From assembly GCA_964478735.1 (NCBI GenBank), contig CAYZJB010000001.1, positions 213,453 through 277,452 of the forward strand: a stretch of DNA of 64,000 nucleotides, written 5' to 3'. The translations under genes were made by a program, and so were the position numbers. Numbering within the stretch: the first letter of the stretch is position 1; the number at the start of each line of letters is the position of its first letter. This DNA is from CAYZJB01 sp964478735 (GTDB lineage Bacteria; CLD3; SB21). Positions 1-8,723 of this stretch are shown piece after piece. Below the pieces are notes generated by a model. It was not told the DNA's origin, searched no databases, and worked only from the letters and a program-made list of their open reading frames with translations.

Positions 1-204
1 AAAATCATCGTCGACAAGATGTCCGGAAGGTCGAAAGGGTTTGCCTTCGTCGAAATGGCCAGTCCCGAAGACGCCGACAAGGCGAAGGAGATGTTTAACA
101 ACTTCGTCTACATGGACCGCAATCTGATTGTCAACGAAGCCAAACCGCAGGAAAAGAAACCCTTTGGTGGAGGCGGCAATCGCAACTTTCAACGAAGAGG
201 CTGA
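1..204 (+). CDS. RRM-type RNA-binding protein, C-terminal part (5' end outside window)
   Basis: The frame is open from base 1, so this is the distal part of a gene that begins upstream. It keeps the RNP-1 motif KGFAFVEM of an RNA recognition motif, followed by the last helix and strand of the fold and a short glycine/arginine-rich tail (GGGGNRNFQRRG). Small single-RRM proteins with a Gly-rich tail bind single-stranded RNA in several bacterial groups and are often cold-inducible. Regulation cannot be judged because the promoter is outside. A strong terminator follows directly. Confidence 0.88.
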   Translation, partial: KIIVDKMSGRSKGFAFVEMASPEDADKAKEMFNNFVYMDRNLIVNEAKPQEKKPFGGGGNRNFQRRG

Positions 205-231
205 TACACCGTTGTCTTGATACATGCATCG

Positions 232-270
232 GGGCTGTCCCCGTGATCCGGCGGACAGCCCTTTTTATTT
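232..270 (+). terminator. Rho-independent terminator after the RRM gene
   Basis: A 9-bp perfect stem (GGGCTGTCC at 232-240, GGACAGCCC at 253-261) with a 12-nt loop is followed by TTTTTATTTTT. It lies 27 bases after the RRM stop codon and insulates it from the UbiA operon. Confidence 0.9.
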
Positions 271-336
271 TTCCAAATCGATTGACCTAACATCCGTACA
301 ATAGACACAACCGCAATCCCACGGTTTCATCCGTCC

Positions 337-1272
337 ATGGTTCTCCGATTCTTCGATTACGTTTTTCTCCTGCGGCCGATCCTGTTCTTTCCCGGGTGGA
401 CCACGGCGTTGGCGGGCTACCTGCTTGCCGTCGGATTGCACCGTCACTGGCCGTCGCCCGTCGGCCTTCCGTTTGAGTTCTGGACCTCCGTCGTTTCGTT
501 CACGTTCCTGATGGGAGCCGCGTTTGTGGTCAATCAACTGCACGATGCGATCACGGACGGGATCAACGACAAACTGTTTTTTATTTCACGCGGCATCATC
601 GGCCGCGGGGCCGCCTGGATGGAAATGGCGGCGTTTCTCGCGGCGGGGTTATTTTGCTCGCTTCTGCATTCCGTCGAACTGACGGTCATTTATCTGATCA
701 GCGCCGTTTGGTTCGTCGTCCTGTATAATTTTGCGCCGTTTCGCATGAAGGACCATGCCGTGGGAAGCGTCGTGGCCAATGCCGCGATGGGCGTCAGCGC
801 CCTCGCCTTCGGCTGGTGGTCGGTCCATCCCAACGACGCACGGGAGTTTGTACTCGCCGGACTACCCTATGTTTTGTTCAACACCGGTATTTATTTTTTG
901 ACCACCATACCGGATGCCGCCGGCGACGAGGCCTCCAACAAACAAACGGTGAGCGTACGGTACGGCATCGACAGCGTCATTTCCATGGCCGTCGTCTGCA
1001 TCGTCGCGGCGGGCGCTACCGCGTGGCTGACGGACGATCGTTTGATCGCGATCGTGGTAACGCTGAGCGCGCCGTTTTTACTGGTCATGGTGTGGAAGCG
1101 GCGCACGGAAGACGTTCTGCGGGCCACCAAGTTTTCCCTGCTCGCGTTTGCCGTCGTCGTCGGAGTGTATTTTCCTTTGTACTATGGACTGATTATATTT
1201 TTTTTCGCGGCGACACGCTGGTATTACCGTAAACGTTTCGGTATGGCCTATCCATCGTTCGGAGGATCGTAA
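337..1272 (+). CDS. UbiA-family prenyltransferase
   Basis: This is a polytopic membrane protein of 311 residues, a normal length for the UbiA superfamily, which transfers prenyl groups from a prenyl diphosphate to an acceptor. Both Mg-diphosphate motifs are visible: NQLHDAITDGIND near residues 66-78 and DAAGDEASNK near 193-202. Hydrophobic segments fill the rest. The acceptor (quinone ring, geranylgeranylglyceryl phosphate-like or other) cannot be told from the sequence. It heads a plus-strand run with a membrane protein that starts inside its stop codon. No Shine-Dalgarno sequence is obvious before the ATG. Confidence 0.85.
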   Translation: MVLRFFDYVFLLRPILFFPGWTTALAGYLLAVGLHRHWPSPVGLPFEFWTSVVSFTFLMGAAFVVNQLHDAITDGINDKLFFISRGIIGRGAAWMEMAAFLAAGLFCSLLHSVELTVIYLISAVWFVVLYNFAPFRMKDHAVGSVVANAAMGVSALAFGWWSVHPNDAREFVLAGLPYVLFNTGIYFLTTIPDAAGDEASNKQTVSVRYGIDSVISMAVVCIVAAGATAWLTDDRLIAIVVTLSAPFLLVMVWKRRTEDVLRATKFSLLAFAVVVGVYFPLYYGLIIFFFAATRWYYRKRFGMAYPSFGGS

Positions 1273-2327
1273 TGCGCGCGGCGCTATCCTACCTCGCGGC
1301 ATTTTTTATCGTCGGCATCGGGGCAACGCTGATTCCGACGGAGCGTCTGTTGCACACCCTGACGGACACGGACGACCTTGTCTCCAGCGCGCGCCGATCC
1401 AGCCTGTACGAAGGCGCCGTCGCGATCGTAACGCAAAAAATCCAGCGCGATTTCCTGCGGCCGCTGGAAGGCACGCCGGCGCAGATCGACTCCGGCAAAG
1501 TGGCCGCATGTCTGCAATCGGCATTCCCGGCGGAATGGTTTTATCACAATCTCGAAACGCTGCATCGAACCATGACGACGGGTGAAACGGACTCGCCGGT
1601 ATTTATCCACCTGTCTGATCGGAAGGAACTGCTCATCGAAGCGGTTCTCGCTCGGATGGTCCAGAACCTGAACGATCTGCCGGAGTGCGATCCGCGAATG
1701 GCGTTATCCGTCTTACGAAAGTGGAGACCCGCGAAGTCGTCCCTGCGTGAGTTGATTCCAAACTGCAGGCCGCTTCCGGCGATGGAAGAACGGCTGCGGT
1801 CGGTGCTGGGGCAGGCCTTGCGGGAACGGATCGACTTCATTCCCGATACGCTCGATATGAACAACGCCCTGAAACCCTCCGAAGGCAATCTGGTCAAGGC
1901 ATTCCGGGAAATGCGCGTTTTCGTTTCGTCCTTCGCCGTCATCCTGTATGTTTTTTTGCTGCTGCTTCTCGGCGTCGTCGCGCTGATCAACCGGAACGAT
2001 CGACGACGGCTGCTGTTCCGTCTCGGTCTTCCTCTTTTGTTGACGGGACTGTTCATTGCGTTGGCGGCGTTCGCCTTGAACCAGTTATTCGATACCCACG
2101 TCGCGCCGCAGGTCAATCCCGAAGAAGTAAAAATCAAGATGGAGGACACCACGATCGCGGCCGGTGGGGCATTCGGCGCCGTGATGCTTCGATTTCTCAC
2201 CGCGTGGCTCGGGCAGTATTTTACCAACCTTTACGTCGGGGCGCTGGTGTTCGTCCTGATCGGAGGGTTTCTGGTTCTTGTTCCGCGATTTCTTTCGCCG
2301 CCGGAAGTTCCGTTGAGGGGAAGTTGA
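1272..2327 (+). CDS. Unknown multi-span membrane protein
   Basis: I do not recognise this 351-residue protein. The start overlaps the UbiA stop as TAATG, which implies translational coupling. There is a hydrophobic N-terminal anchor or signal (about 4-22), then a long soluble, mostly helical region (about 25-210), and three further hydrophobic spans near 217-240, 249-270 and 325-345. No catalytic motif is visible. The position between a prenyltransferase and XdhC gives no clear clue to function. The reading frame is well formed and co-directional with its neighbours, so it is a real gene with unknown role. Confidence 0.7.
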   Translation: MRAALSYLAAFFIVGIGATLIPTERLLHTLTDTDDLVSSARRSSLYEGAVAIVTQKIQRDFLRPLEGTPAQIDSGKVAACLQSAFPAEWFYHNLETLHRTMTTGETDSPVFIHLSDRKELLIEAVLARMVQNLNDLPECDPRMALSVLRKWRPAKSSLRELIPNCRPLPAMEERLRSVLGQALRERIDFIPDTLDMNNALKPSEGNLVKAFREMRVFVSSFAVILYVFLLLLLGVVALINRNDRRRLLFRLGLPLLLTGLFIALAAFALNQLFDTHVAPQVNPEEVKIKMEDTTIAAGGAFGAVMLRFLTAWLGQYFTNLYVGALVFVLIGGFLVLVPRFLSPPEVPLRGS

Positions 2328-2328
2328 C

Positions 2329-3102
2329 GTGCAGAAGTTTTATACCGATCTGATCGACGCGCTGCACCGGTACGGCAAGGTCGCCGTGGCGACGGTCATT
2401 CACGCCCAGGGATCGGTTCCGCGAATGACCGGGACCAAGATGCTGGTGTTTCCCGACCGTACTTTCCGTTATTCCATCGGCGGAGGGATCTTTGAATCTA
2501 AAGTTGTCGAGGACGCCCTCGCCGTACTGGCGGACGGCAGGCCGATAACAAAAAAATATTCGTTCAACGAACAAGGTCAATTTGCCATCGGCGCCGTCTG
2601 CGGCGGAATGGCGGAGGTGATGATCGAAATGGTTCAAGCGGCCCCGAAATTGATGGTCATTGGCGGAGGGCATGTCGGAAAATGCGTCGTCCGGATGGCA
2701 TTGTGGCTGGGATACGACGTGACCCTGATCGACGACCGGGAGGAATTTGCGACCTGGCCCGATCCGAAAGACGCCGTACGATGCATTCACACCCCCGCCG
2801 ATTACAGTACGATGCCCGAGCCCGATGCGTCGACATTCGTGTGCCTGGTGTCCAAAGGATACGTCAGCGACGAAGCGGCGCTTCGCCGCCTGATCCGGAA
2901 ACCCGCGCGTTACATTGGCATGATCGGGAGTCAGAAAAAAATCAAAAAGATCTACGATAACATGAAACAGGACGGCTTCGACGAAAAACTGTTCGAACGC
3001 GTCCATGCTCCCATCGGCATCGATATTCACGCCGACTCTCCGGAAGAAATTGCCGTTTCCGTGATGGCGGAAATCATTCGAGTCAAAAATACCGGTGAGT
3101 GA
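2329..3102 (+). CDS. XdhC/CoxI-family molybdenum-enzyme maturation protein
   Basis: The 257-residue protein starts with GTG one base after the previous stop. It has the N-terminal XdhC/CoxI region (SIGGGIFESKV, CGGMAEVMIE) and the C-terminal Rossmann-like domain (VIGGGHVGK near residue 106, then an acidic strand end, LIDDREEF). Family members help insert the sulfurated molybdenum cofactor into xanthine dehydrogenase-type hydroxylases. No molybdenum hydroxylase or cofactor gene lies in this window, so the client enzyme is elsewhere or the protein does another job. Its last bases overlap birA. Confidence 0.85.
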   Translation: MQKFYTDLIDALHRYGKVAVATVIHAQGSVPRMTGTKMLVFPDRTFRYSIGGGIFESKVVEDALAVLADGRPITKKYSFNEQGQFAIGAVCGGMAEVMIEMVQAAPKLMVIGGGHVGKCVVRMALWLGYDVTLIDDREEFATWPDPKDAVRCIHTPADYSTMPEPDASTFVCLVSKGYVSDEAALRRLIRKPARYIGMIGSQKKIKKIYDNMKQDGFDEKLFERVHAPIGIDIHADSPEEIAVSVMAEIIRVKNTGE

Positions 3103-3850
3103 CCTTGTCTCCATGACCGTCATCCGTACGGATCACGGCGACGTTCCTGTTTTTTATCTTCCCGCCGTCGACTCGACGCACGAAGAAGCCAAACGACGCC
3201 TGGACCAAAAGGCGGTTCCGTCATTTGTGGTTGTCGCGGAAGAACAACTTGCCGGCCGGGGCCGCCGGGGACGCGGGTGGTTGTCGGAGCCGCAGGTCGG
3301 CATCTGGATGACCCTTGCCGTTCCGAAAGCGAGACCGGCGCCGGAATGGTTTGCCTATACCTTTGCCGCGTCTCTCGCCGTCGGCGACGCCATAAGGGAA
3401 CGGACGGGATTGTCCGCCCGATTGAAATGGCCCAACGACGTATTGCTCAACGGAAAAAAATGCTGCGGGATTTTACTCGAGATTCATCCGTCCGCCGTTT
3501 TGATCGGTATCGGCATCAACGTGAATCACGCGCATTTTCCCGAAGGCATCGCAAATCACGCGACGTCTATGTTACTGGAAACCGGACGGGCCTGGTCGCG
3601 AGCGGAGTTGTTATCTCGATGCGTTTATTTGATTACCTTGTTGAACGATTGGCCTGCGGAAAAAATTTTAGACCGGTGGAAAAGTCAATCTTCTTTTCTG
3701 GGGTCCGAGATCGTAGCGGATACCGACGATGGCATACTGAAGGGCACGGCAGTCGACATCGCAGCGGATGGGGGTCTGGTCATCGATACAGGGGAAAGCA
3801 TTCGGACCGTGTATGCTGGAGACGTTCGAGTACGACGGGCCGGAGAATAA
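3095..3850 (+). CDS. birA: Biotin--[acetyl-CoA-carboxylase] ligase, monofunctional
   Basis: The protein activates biotin to biotinyl-AMP and attaches it to the carrier lysine of acetyl-CoA carboxylase and related enzymes. The adenylate-binding signature GRGRRGRGW is at about residues 54-62, followed by KWPNDVLLNGKKCCGIL and GIGINVN, all characteristic of the catalytic domain; a short C-terminal SH3-like domain follows. There is no N-terminal DNA-binding domain, so this is the non-regulatory class. The chosen GTG overlaps the XdhC stop by 8 bases; an ATG at 3113 is an alternative that would shorten it by 6 residues. Confidence 0.92.
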   Translation: MSDLVSMTVIRTDHGDVPVFYLPAVDSTHEEAKRRLDQKAVPSFVVVAEEQLAGRGRRGRGWLSEPQVGIWMTLAVPKARPAPEWFAYTFAASLAVGDAIRERTGLSARLKWPNDVLLNGKKCCGILLEIHPSAVLIGIGINVNHAHFPEGIANHATSMLLETGRAWSRAELLSRCVYLITLLNDWPAEKILDRWKSQSSFLGSEIVADTDDGILKGTAVDIAADGGLVIDTGESIRTVYAGDVRVRRAGE

Positions 3851-3855
3851 AGCCG

Positions 3856-4194
3856 TTACACGGCCTCGCCTATTTTGGCCGATTTGAGTTTACGCACCAG
3901 TCCCTCGCTCAAGAGCGTCCCGACGAGAAGGCTGAACAGAACGACGGCCGTATTGATGGTCAACAGGTCGATGAACGTCGGAATACCTTCGACCCACATC
4001 AACGCCAGGAGGACATTGACGGAAAAAATCACCGGTGTGCAGAATCGTCGGATATAAAAACACCAGCGCAGATTGGGGTTTTGCTGCAAAAGCGAGGGGT
4101 TGCGAAAGCCTCGGGGACCCAGGACACGAGAGTAGAAGTACAAAATGAGACCGAACTCTAATGCCGAAATCATGATGAATTCAGACATAAACAC
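3856..4194 (-). CDS. Small membrane protein of unknown function
   Basis: This 112-residue protein has three probable membrane segments (about 5-22, 52-70 and 77-97) joined by a basic loop (RNPSLLQQNPNLRWCFYIRRF). I do not recognise the family. It is the last gene of a minus-strand run and ends five bases from the oppositely oriented birA stop. Translation may begin at the third codon (ATG at 4188), changing the product by two residues. Confidence 0.6.
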   Translation of the reverse strand: MFMSEFIMISALEFGLILYFYSRVLGPRGFRNPSLLQQNPNLRWCFYIRRFCTPVIFSVNVLLALMWVEGIPTFIDLLTINTAVVLFSLLVGTLLSEGLVRKLKSAKIGEAV

Positions 4195-4230
4195 TCCACG
4201 GTTTCATTTCGTGATTGCCACATCAATGGG

Positions 4231-5553
4231 TTAGTTCATACGGTTCAAAAGTTTTTTCAATTCACGTCCGGCGCCGCGGTGAACCTTCTGTTCATCCAAG
4301 GTCAACAATTCCCGGTTACGCATCACCCAGCGGCCGTCGATCATCACGGACTGTACGTCGGTGCTTCGGGCGGAATACACGATTTGTGAATACACATCGT
4401 CGGCCGGTTGACAGTGACCGTCGCGTAAATCCAGCAGCGCCAGGTCGGCCTTTTTGCCCGGTTCGATGCTGCCGATCGAATCGTCCGCTCCCAGCGTTTT
4501 GGCGCCGTTGCGTGTGGCCATTTCAAAAACGGTTTTGGCCGTCAGGGCGGACGGTCCGACGCGAGGTTTTTGGATCAGCGCTGCCAGACGCATTTCCGTA
4601 AACATGTCGAGGTTGTTGTTGCACGGAGCACCGTCGGCGCCGAGCGAAACCGGAATCCCCATCCGGATCATCTCAGGTGTTTTTGCGATGCCCGATCCCA
4701 GTTTCAAATTGGACGAAGGGCAGTGGAGGATATTCGTTCCCGTGTCTTGTACGATCCCCATTTCCTCGTCCGTCATCCAGATTCCATGTGCAAGGCACAA
4801 TCGCCGTCCCGTCATTCGGAGATGATGGAAGTATTGGATGTTATCCATGCCGCACTTCTGACGAACCGCTTCGAGTTCCGATCGGTTTTCCGACGCGTGC
4901 GTGTGAATGAGGATCTTTTTTTCCGCGGCCATGTCGCGTACGTCGACGAGCAGTTTTTCACTGCAGGAGAGGACGAACCGGGGGGCGAAGGCAAATTGAA
5001 TCCGTCCGTCGGCGCGCCCATGCCAGGTTTTCATCAGCCGAAGGCTCTCGTCGATCGACCACTTGGCGGACTCTTGCAGTAACTTCGGTCCGTCCGGCGT
5101 ATCGTCCATCATGGCCTTGCCGCACCAGGCGCGCATGCCCGATTCTTCGATGGCTTCGAAAATGTGGTCGGTGTGATGGACCGTCGCCATGTCGAGAATG
5201 CTTGTTGTGCCGCACCGGATCAATTCCGCCAATCCCAGGCGCGCGGACACCCCGGCTGACGTCGACGAGTGAGCGGCTTCGAACGGCCAGATCTTCAATT
5301 TGAGCCAGTCGAGCAATTCGAGATCGTCGGCCAGGTTGCGAAACAACGTCTGGCAAAGATGAACGTGCGTTTGAATGAATCCGGGTATGATCACGAGCCC
5401 TTTCGCGTCGACGGACCGCGCGCCGCGCCGGAGTCGGGACGGTACGCGCCCGACGGCAGCAATGGTCCGACCGTCCACCAAGATCGAACCGCGAATAATG
5501 TCCCGCCGGTCGTTCATCGTGACGACGGTGGCGTTTTCGATCAGCGTCGTCAC
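4231..5553 (-). CDS. Amidohydrolase of the SAH/MTA deaminase (TrzA/SsnA/MtaD) family
   Basis: The 440-residue product is a metal-dependent hydrolase of the subtype III amidohydrolase group, whose characterised members deaminate S-adenosylhomocysteine, methylthioadenosine, 5'-deoxyadenosine or similar compounds. Metal ligands are visible as THVHL (His63, His65), IHTHASEN, LAHGIW and LGADGAPCNNN. I place the start at the GTG at 5553, overlapping the gmhA stop. The frame stays open to 6126, but that extension is arginine-rich, lacks homology features and lies over gmhA, so it is not coding. Exact substrate is unknown. Confidence 0.88.
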   Translation of the reverse strand: MTTLIENATVVTMNDRRDIIRGSILVDGRTIAAVGRVPSRLRRGARSVDAKGLVIIPGFIQTHVHLCQTLFRNLADDLELLDWLKLKIWPFEAAHSSTSAGVSARLGLAELIRCGTTSILDMATVHHTDHIFEAIEESGMRAWCGKAMMDDTPDGPKLLQESAKWSIDESLRLMKTWHGRADGRIQFAFAPRFVLSCSEKLLVDVRDMAAEKKILIHTHASENRSELEAVRQKCGMDNIQYFHHLRMTGRRLCLAHGIWMTDEEMGIVQDTGTNILHCPSSNLKLGSGIAKTPEMIRMGIPVSLGADGAPCNNNLDMFTEMRLAALIQKPRVGPSALTAKTVFEMATRNGAKTLGADDSIGSIEPGKKADLALLDLRDGHCQPADDVYSQIVYSARSTDVQSVMIDGRWVMRNRELLTLDEQKVHRGAGRELKKLLNRMN

Positions 5554-6137
5554 GGATACAAACCGGGATACAAACGGCGCTCGACGAATTCGATCAGCGC
5601 GTGGATAATTTGAATATGCACCTCTTGAATTCTTTCCGTTGTGTCGGAAGTCACAACGATCGCCACGTCGGCCAGCGGCTTGAGTTTGCCGCCGTCGCGT
5701 CCCAGAAGGGCGATCACCTTCATGCCGCGCTGCCGTGCGGTTTCGGCCGCGCGCAGCACGTTCGAAGAATTGCCGCTCGTCGAAATGGCCAGCAAAACGT
5801 CGCCGTCGCGGCCGAACGCTTCCACGCCCCGGGCAAAAACAGATTCGTATCCGTAGTCGTTGGCGATGCACGTCATCGCGGCGGGGTCCGACAGGCACAG
5901 ACCCGCCAGAGCCGGCCGGTCTTTTCGAAAACGTCCGCTGAGTTCCTCGGCAAAATGCATCGCGTCGCACAAACTTCCCCCGTTGCCGCACGACAGGGCG
6001 CGATGCCCGCTGTGTAACGCGTCGGCGAGCATCATTCCCGCTTTTTCGATCGCCTCGAGATTGGCCGGGTTTTCCGCAAACTGCCGCTGCGTTTCGCGCG
6101 CCCGGTTCAGGTTGTTGAGCATCCATCCGTGCGTCAT
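5550..6137 (-). CDS. gmhA: D-sedoheptulose-7-phosphate isomerase
   Basis: GmhA converts sedoheptulose 7-phosphate to D-glycero-D-manno-heptose 7-phosphate, the first step toward ADP-heptose for LPS inner core. The SIS-domain hallmarks are CGNGGSLCDAMHFAEEL, TSGNSSN and DTTERIQEVHIQIIH. I start it at the ATG at 6137, which overlaps the preceding stop as ATGA and gives 195 residues, close to the E. coli enzyme; the frame stays open 12 codons further upstream inside the preceding gene. The later heptose genes (hldE, gmhB) are not in the window. Confidence 0.9.
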   Translation of the reverse strand: MTHGWMLNNLNRARETQRQFAENPANLEAIEKAGMMLADALHSGHRALSCGNGGSLCDAMHFAEELSGRFRKDRPALAGLCLSDPAAMTCIANDYGYESVFARGVEAFGRDGDVLLAISTSGNSSNVLRAAETARQRGMKVIALLGRDGGKLKPLADVAIVVTSDTTERIQEVHIQIIHALIEFVERRLYPGLYP

Positions 6138-6919
6138 ACGTGCCGTCCTAATTCGTAAAGTAAAATTCCGCACGCGACCGCGGCGTTGAGCGATTCCGCG
6201 CCGCCCCGGCGCGAAATCGATACCCGTCGGTCACAGCGCGCTTCGACTTCAGGTGAAATGCCGTGCGACTCGCTGCCGATGACCAGCGCCGTCGGGCCAT
6301 TCGCCCAGTCGGTACCGGCGTTGTGTCCGTCACGTACGACGGCGGCCGTGTTTCGATATCCGCGCGCCGCCAGTTTGTCCATCAGTTGATCCAGCTGAAC
6401 GTTCGCGATCACAAACGTCCGAAACACGGATCCCATCGTCGAACGCACGGCTTTCGGATTGTAAAATTCAACGCACGACGTCGAACAGGCGACGTGAGTC
6501 ACGCCGAACCAATCGGCGGTACGGACCATGGTGCCCAGATTGCCCGGGTCGGAAATTCGGTCGAGCAGAAGTACGGCGCGGCCGGCCGAACCGAGCCATG
6601 ACGTTTCGTTTATCGCCGGCTGACGGATCGCGGCAACAACCGGCGGCGGCGTTTCGGTATCGGACAACCTTTTGAGGTCCGGTGTCCGGCCCAGGTACCA
6701 TACGTCCGTCCGTCCGTCGGCGGCCTTTAGCAGCGGGCGGTGGGCCGCCGCAAAAGCGCCGGTACTCACAATCCACTCTGCCGTGAAGCCGGACGACAGC
6801 CATTCTCGAATCATGAGCTCACCTTCGATTAGAAAGAGACGTGACGACTTGCGATAGCGTTTGTCAAGAATACGCGCGAGCTCCTTAAGTCGGGTCCTGG
6901 ATAACTCGGGCGTTTCCAT
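6134..6919 (-). CDS. TrmH/SpoU-family RNA 2'-O-methyltransferase
   Basis: The 261-residue protein carries an N-terminal substrate-binding domain and a C-terminal SPOUT knot. The three family motifs are present: DPGNLGTMVRTADWFG, IGSESHGIS and ISRRGGAESLNAAVACGILL. Such enzymes methylate ribose 2'-OH in rRNA or tRNA with SAM. The target nucleotide is not determinable; the two-domain layout is more like RlmB/TsnR-type rRNA methylases than TrmL. The gene overlaps gmhA by four bases. Confidence 0.88.
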   Translation of the reverse strand: METPELSRTRLKELARILDKRYRKSSRLFLIEGELMIREWLSSGFTAEWIVSTGAFAAAHRPLLKAADGRTDVWYLGRTPDLKRLSDTETPPPVVAAIRQPAINETSWLGSAGRAVLLLDRISDPGNLGTMVRTADWFGVTHVACSTSCVEFYNPKAVRSTMGSVFRTFVIANVQLDQLMDKLAARGYRNTAAVVRDGHNAGTDWANGPTALVIGSESHGISPEVEARCDRRVSISRRGGAESLNAAVACGILLYELGRHV

Positions 6920-6926
6920 CCTGGTA

Positions 6927-7544
6927 TCAGACGTCGATGCCCAGCTTATGCAGTTCGCCGAGCAGGGCCGTATTGTCCGCGTAATGAATGGCGTGGAGTC
7001 CCAGCCGTTTTGCCGATTCGACGTTCTGCTGCCGGTCGTCGATAAAGAGGCATTCGTCCGGGGATCGCTGGATGATCTGGAGAACGGTCTGATACATCTT
7101 CGGGTTCGGCTTCATCATGTTCAGATAGCAGGACGAAAAAAACGCGGAGAAATACTCGCGCAGGCCGAACCGATCGATCCGATATTCGTTGAGTTCTTTG
7201 GACTCGTTATTGAGCGTGATGAGAAAATACCGGTCCGATGCTTTGACCCGTTTCAAGACCTCGAGTCCCGGCAGGGCGTCGGACTGGGCAAACATTTTTT
7301 CACGGAATGTTTCTTTCGAAACGGTCTGGGAAAATCCGAAGAGGGTCATGAAAAGGTAATCGTCGATCGTACATTTGCCGATTTCCCACAACGGCGCCGC
7401 CTCGCGGTGGCGATCGCCGAACTCGTCGAGTTCGTCCTTCGACGTAATACCGACTTCGTTCAACACCTTGATCCGTTGTTCGCGGTCCCAGGCATTCGTC
7501 AGTACGACGCCGCCAAGATCCCACAGGAGCGTCGTGACGTTCAT
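6927..7544 (-). CDS. HAD-superfamily hydrolase (HAD-IA like)
   Basis: A phosphatase-type HAD protein of 205 residues. Motif I is LLWDLGGVVL, with the nucleophilic Asp followed by Leu-Gly; the usual second Asp is Gly, as in YihX-like sugar phosphatases. Motif II is LITLNN, the Lys of motif III lies in MMKPNPKMYQ, and motif IV is FIDDRQQN. I use the ATG at 7544, which forms an ATGA overlap with the upstream stop, rather than an in-frame start 13 codons earlier. Substrate unknown; a small phosphosugar or nucleotide is the usual range for this group. Confidence 0.82.
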   Translation of the reverse strand: MNVTTLLWDLGGVVLTNAWDREQRIKVLNEVGITSKDELDEFGDRHREAAPLWEIGKCTIDDYLFMTLFGFSQTVSKETFREKMFAQSDALPGLEVLKRVKASDRYFLITLNNESKELNEYRIDRFGLREYFSAFFSSCYLNMMKPNPKMYQTVLQIIQRSPDECLFIDDRQQNVESAKRLGLHAIHYADNTALLGELHKLGIDV

Positions 7545-7963
7545 GAACGGCGCTCCTCCTGCAGGCGGGCGGTTCGAGACCATTCACGGATATAGGCGAC
7601 GACGTCCGTTGTCGGTGTGCCAGGTCCAAAAATTTTTGCGACGCCGGATTTTTCGAGCGTTTCGACGTCTGCTTCCGGAATGACGCCGCCGCCGATGACC
7701 AGCACGTCGTCGAGACCCTCGTTGCGCAGACCGTCGATGATTTTGGGAAACAGGGTCATGTGGGAGCCGCTCAGGATGCTCACGGCCACGACGTCGACGT
7801 CCTCCTGCAGCGCCGCCCGGACGATCATTTCCGGCGTCTGGCGCAGACCGGTATAAACCACTTCCATTCCCGCGTCACGCAACGCGGCTGCAATGATCTT
7901 CGCCCCGCGGTCGTGTCCGTCGAGTCCGGGTTTGGCCACCAGAACTTTGATCGGTCTTTCCAT
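7541..7963 (-). CDS. Cobalamin-binding protein, methylmalonyl-CoA mutase C-terminal type
   Basis: The 140-residue protein is a stand-alone B12-binding domain. It contains the base-off/His-on signature DGHDRG (the His coordinates cobalt), then SILSGSHM and IGGGV, typical of the small subunit or C-terminal domain of methylmalonyl-CoA and isobutyryl-CoA-type mutases. No catalytic large subunit or MeaB chaperone is adjacent; it sits between a HAD hydrolase and a cytochrome. It may complement a mutase encoded elsewhere, as happens with split mutases. Confidence 0.88.
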   Translation of the reverse strand: MERPIKVLVAKPGLDGHDRGAKIIAAALRDAGMEVVYTGLRQTPEMIVRAALQEDVDVVAVSILSGSHMTLFPKIIDGLRNEGLDDVLVIGGGVIPEADVETLEKSGVAKIFGPGTPTTDVVAYIREWSRTARLQEERRS

Positions 7964-7964
7964 G

Positions 7965-8723
7965 TCAGTTGAGATCCCGCCAGCTGCGAATGAAACGTAC
8001 CAGCGATTCGATCTGGTCGTCCGTCAGGGGGCCTCCGTGGCGCTTACCGAACGCCAGCATCATCGGATTGGTCGGCGAACCTTTGGCGATACGTTCTTTC
8101 AAATGGTTGTCGTCGACTTTTTGAAGATAGGCCGCGTCGTTGAGGGCAAAGGCCACGCCGCCCGTACCGTATTCACCGTGACACATCGCGCAATCGGCCG
8201 TGAACAGCTGGGCGCCTAATTTTCCGATTCCCCGTTCGACGTGACAGTTGGCGCATTTGCCTTCGAGGTAGGAACCGTGCATGTCCATCGTCGCGTGGAC
8301 CTTGACGGGCGCTTCGATGTCGGCGACCAGGTTGAGCGTGACGATCGATCGATCGGCATCGTTGGACGTCACGGTGATGGACTTCCGCACCATGCCGCGT
8401 TTACCGCGTGAGTTGAACGTCGCTTTGATTTCCCCTTTGCCGCCCGGGGGAATGTGGGACGCCGCAACGAGCGCCGCGGTGCAACCGCAGCTCGCACGAA
8501 CGTCGAGAATGTGCAACGTATCGGATCCGGTATTGCGAAAGACGAACACGTGATCGACGATGTCGCCGTCATGTATTTTTCCAAAGTTCCATTCCTGCTC
8601 ATCAAACTGGATCTTTGGACCCTGACCGATCGGAGGGACATCCGAGGTACGGCCCGCAACCAATAAAAAACCCAAAACAATTAGTACACTCATCACTCCC
8701 CCTAATATTGTCAAACGTCTCAT
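7965..8723 (-). CDS. DUF1573 domain fused to a di-haem c-type cytochrome region
   Basis: The 252-residue protein begins with a signal or anchor (MRRLTILGGV and a hydrophobic run to about 23). Residues about 38-140 form a DUF1573/ASH-like beta-sandwich with the conserved SCGCT motif. The C-terminal 100 residues carry two haem attachment sites, CANCH (157-161) and CAMCH (178-182), with a Met-rich segment (NPMMLAF) that could supply axial ligands. It should act on the periplasmic side in electron transfer, but no partner is visible. It is the first gene of a seven-gene minus-strand run, so the promoter is probably in 8724-8914. Confidence 0.85.
   Translation of the reverse strand: MRRLTILGGVMSVLIVLGFLLVAGRTSDVPPIGQGPKIQFDEQEWNFGKIHDGDIVDHVFVFRNTGSDTLHILDVRASCGCTAALVAASHIPPGGKGEIKATFNSRGKRGMVRKSITVTSNDADRSIVTLNLVADIEAPVKVHATMDMHGSYLEGKCANCHVERGIGKLGAQLFTADCAMCHGEYGTGGVAFALNDAAYLQKVDDNHLKERIAKGSPTNPMMLAFGKRHGGPLTDDQIESLVRFIRSWRDLN

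Noticed and set aside
3277..4161. Open frame of nearly 300 codons over birA and beyond on the plus strand
   Set aside because: Arg/His-rich shadow of birA and of the reverse-strand membrane gene; no domain seen.
5554..6126. In-frame open extension of the amidohydrolase across gmhA
   Set aside because: The 191 added residues are arginine-rich with no structure, lie over the complete gmhA, and the GTG at 5553 gives the normal family length.
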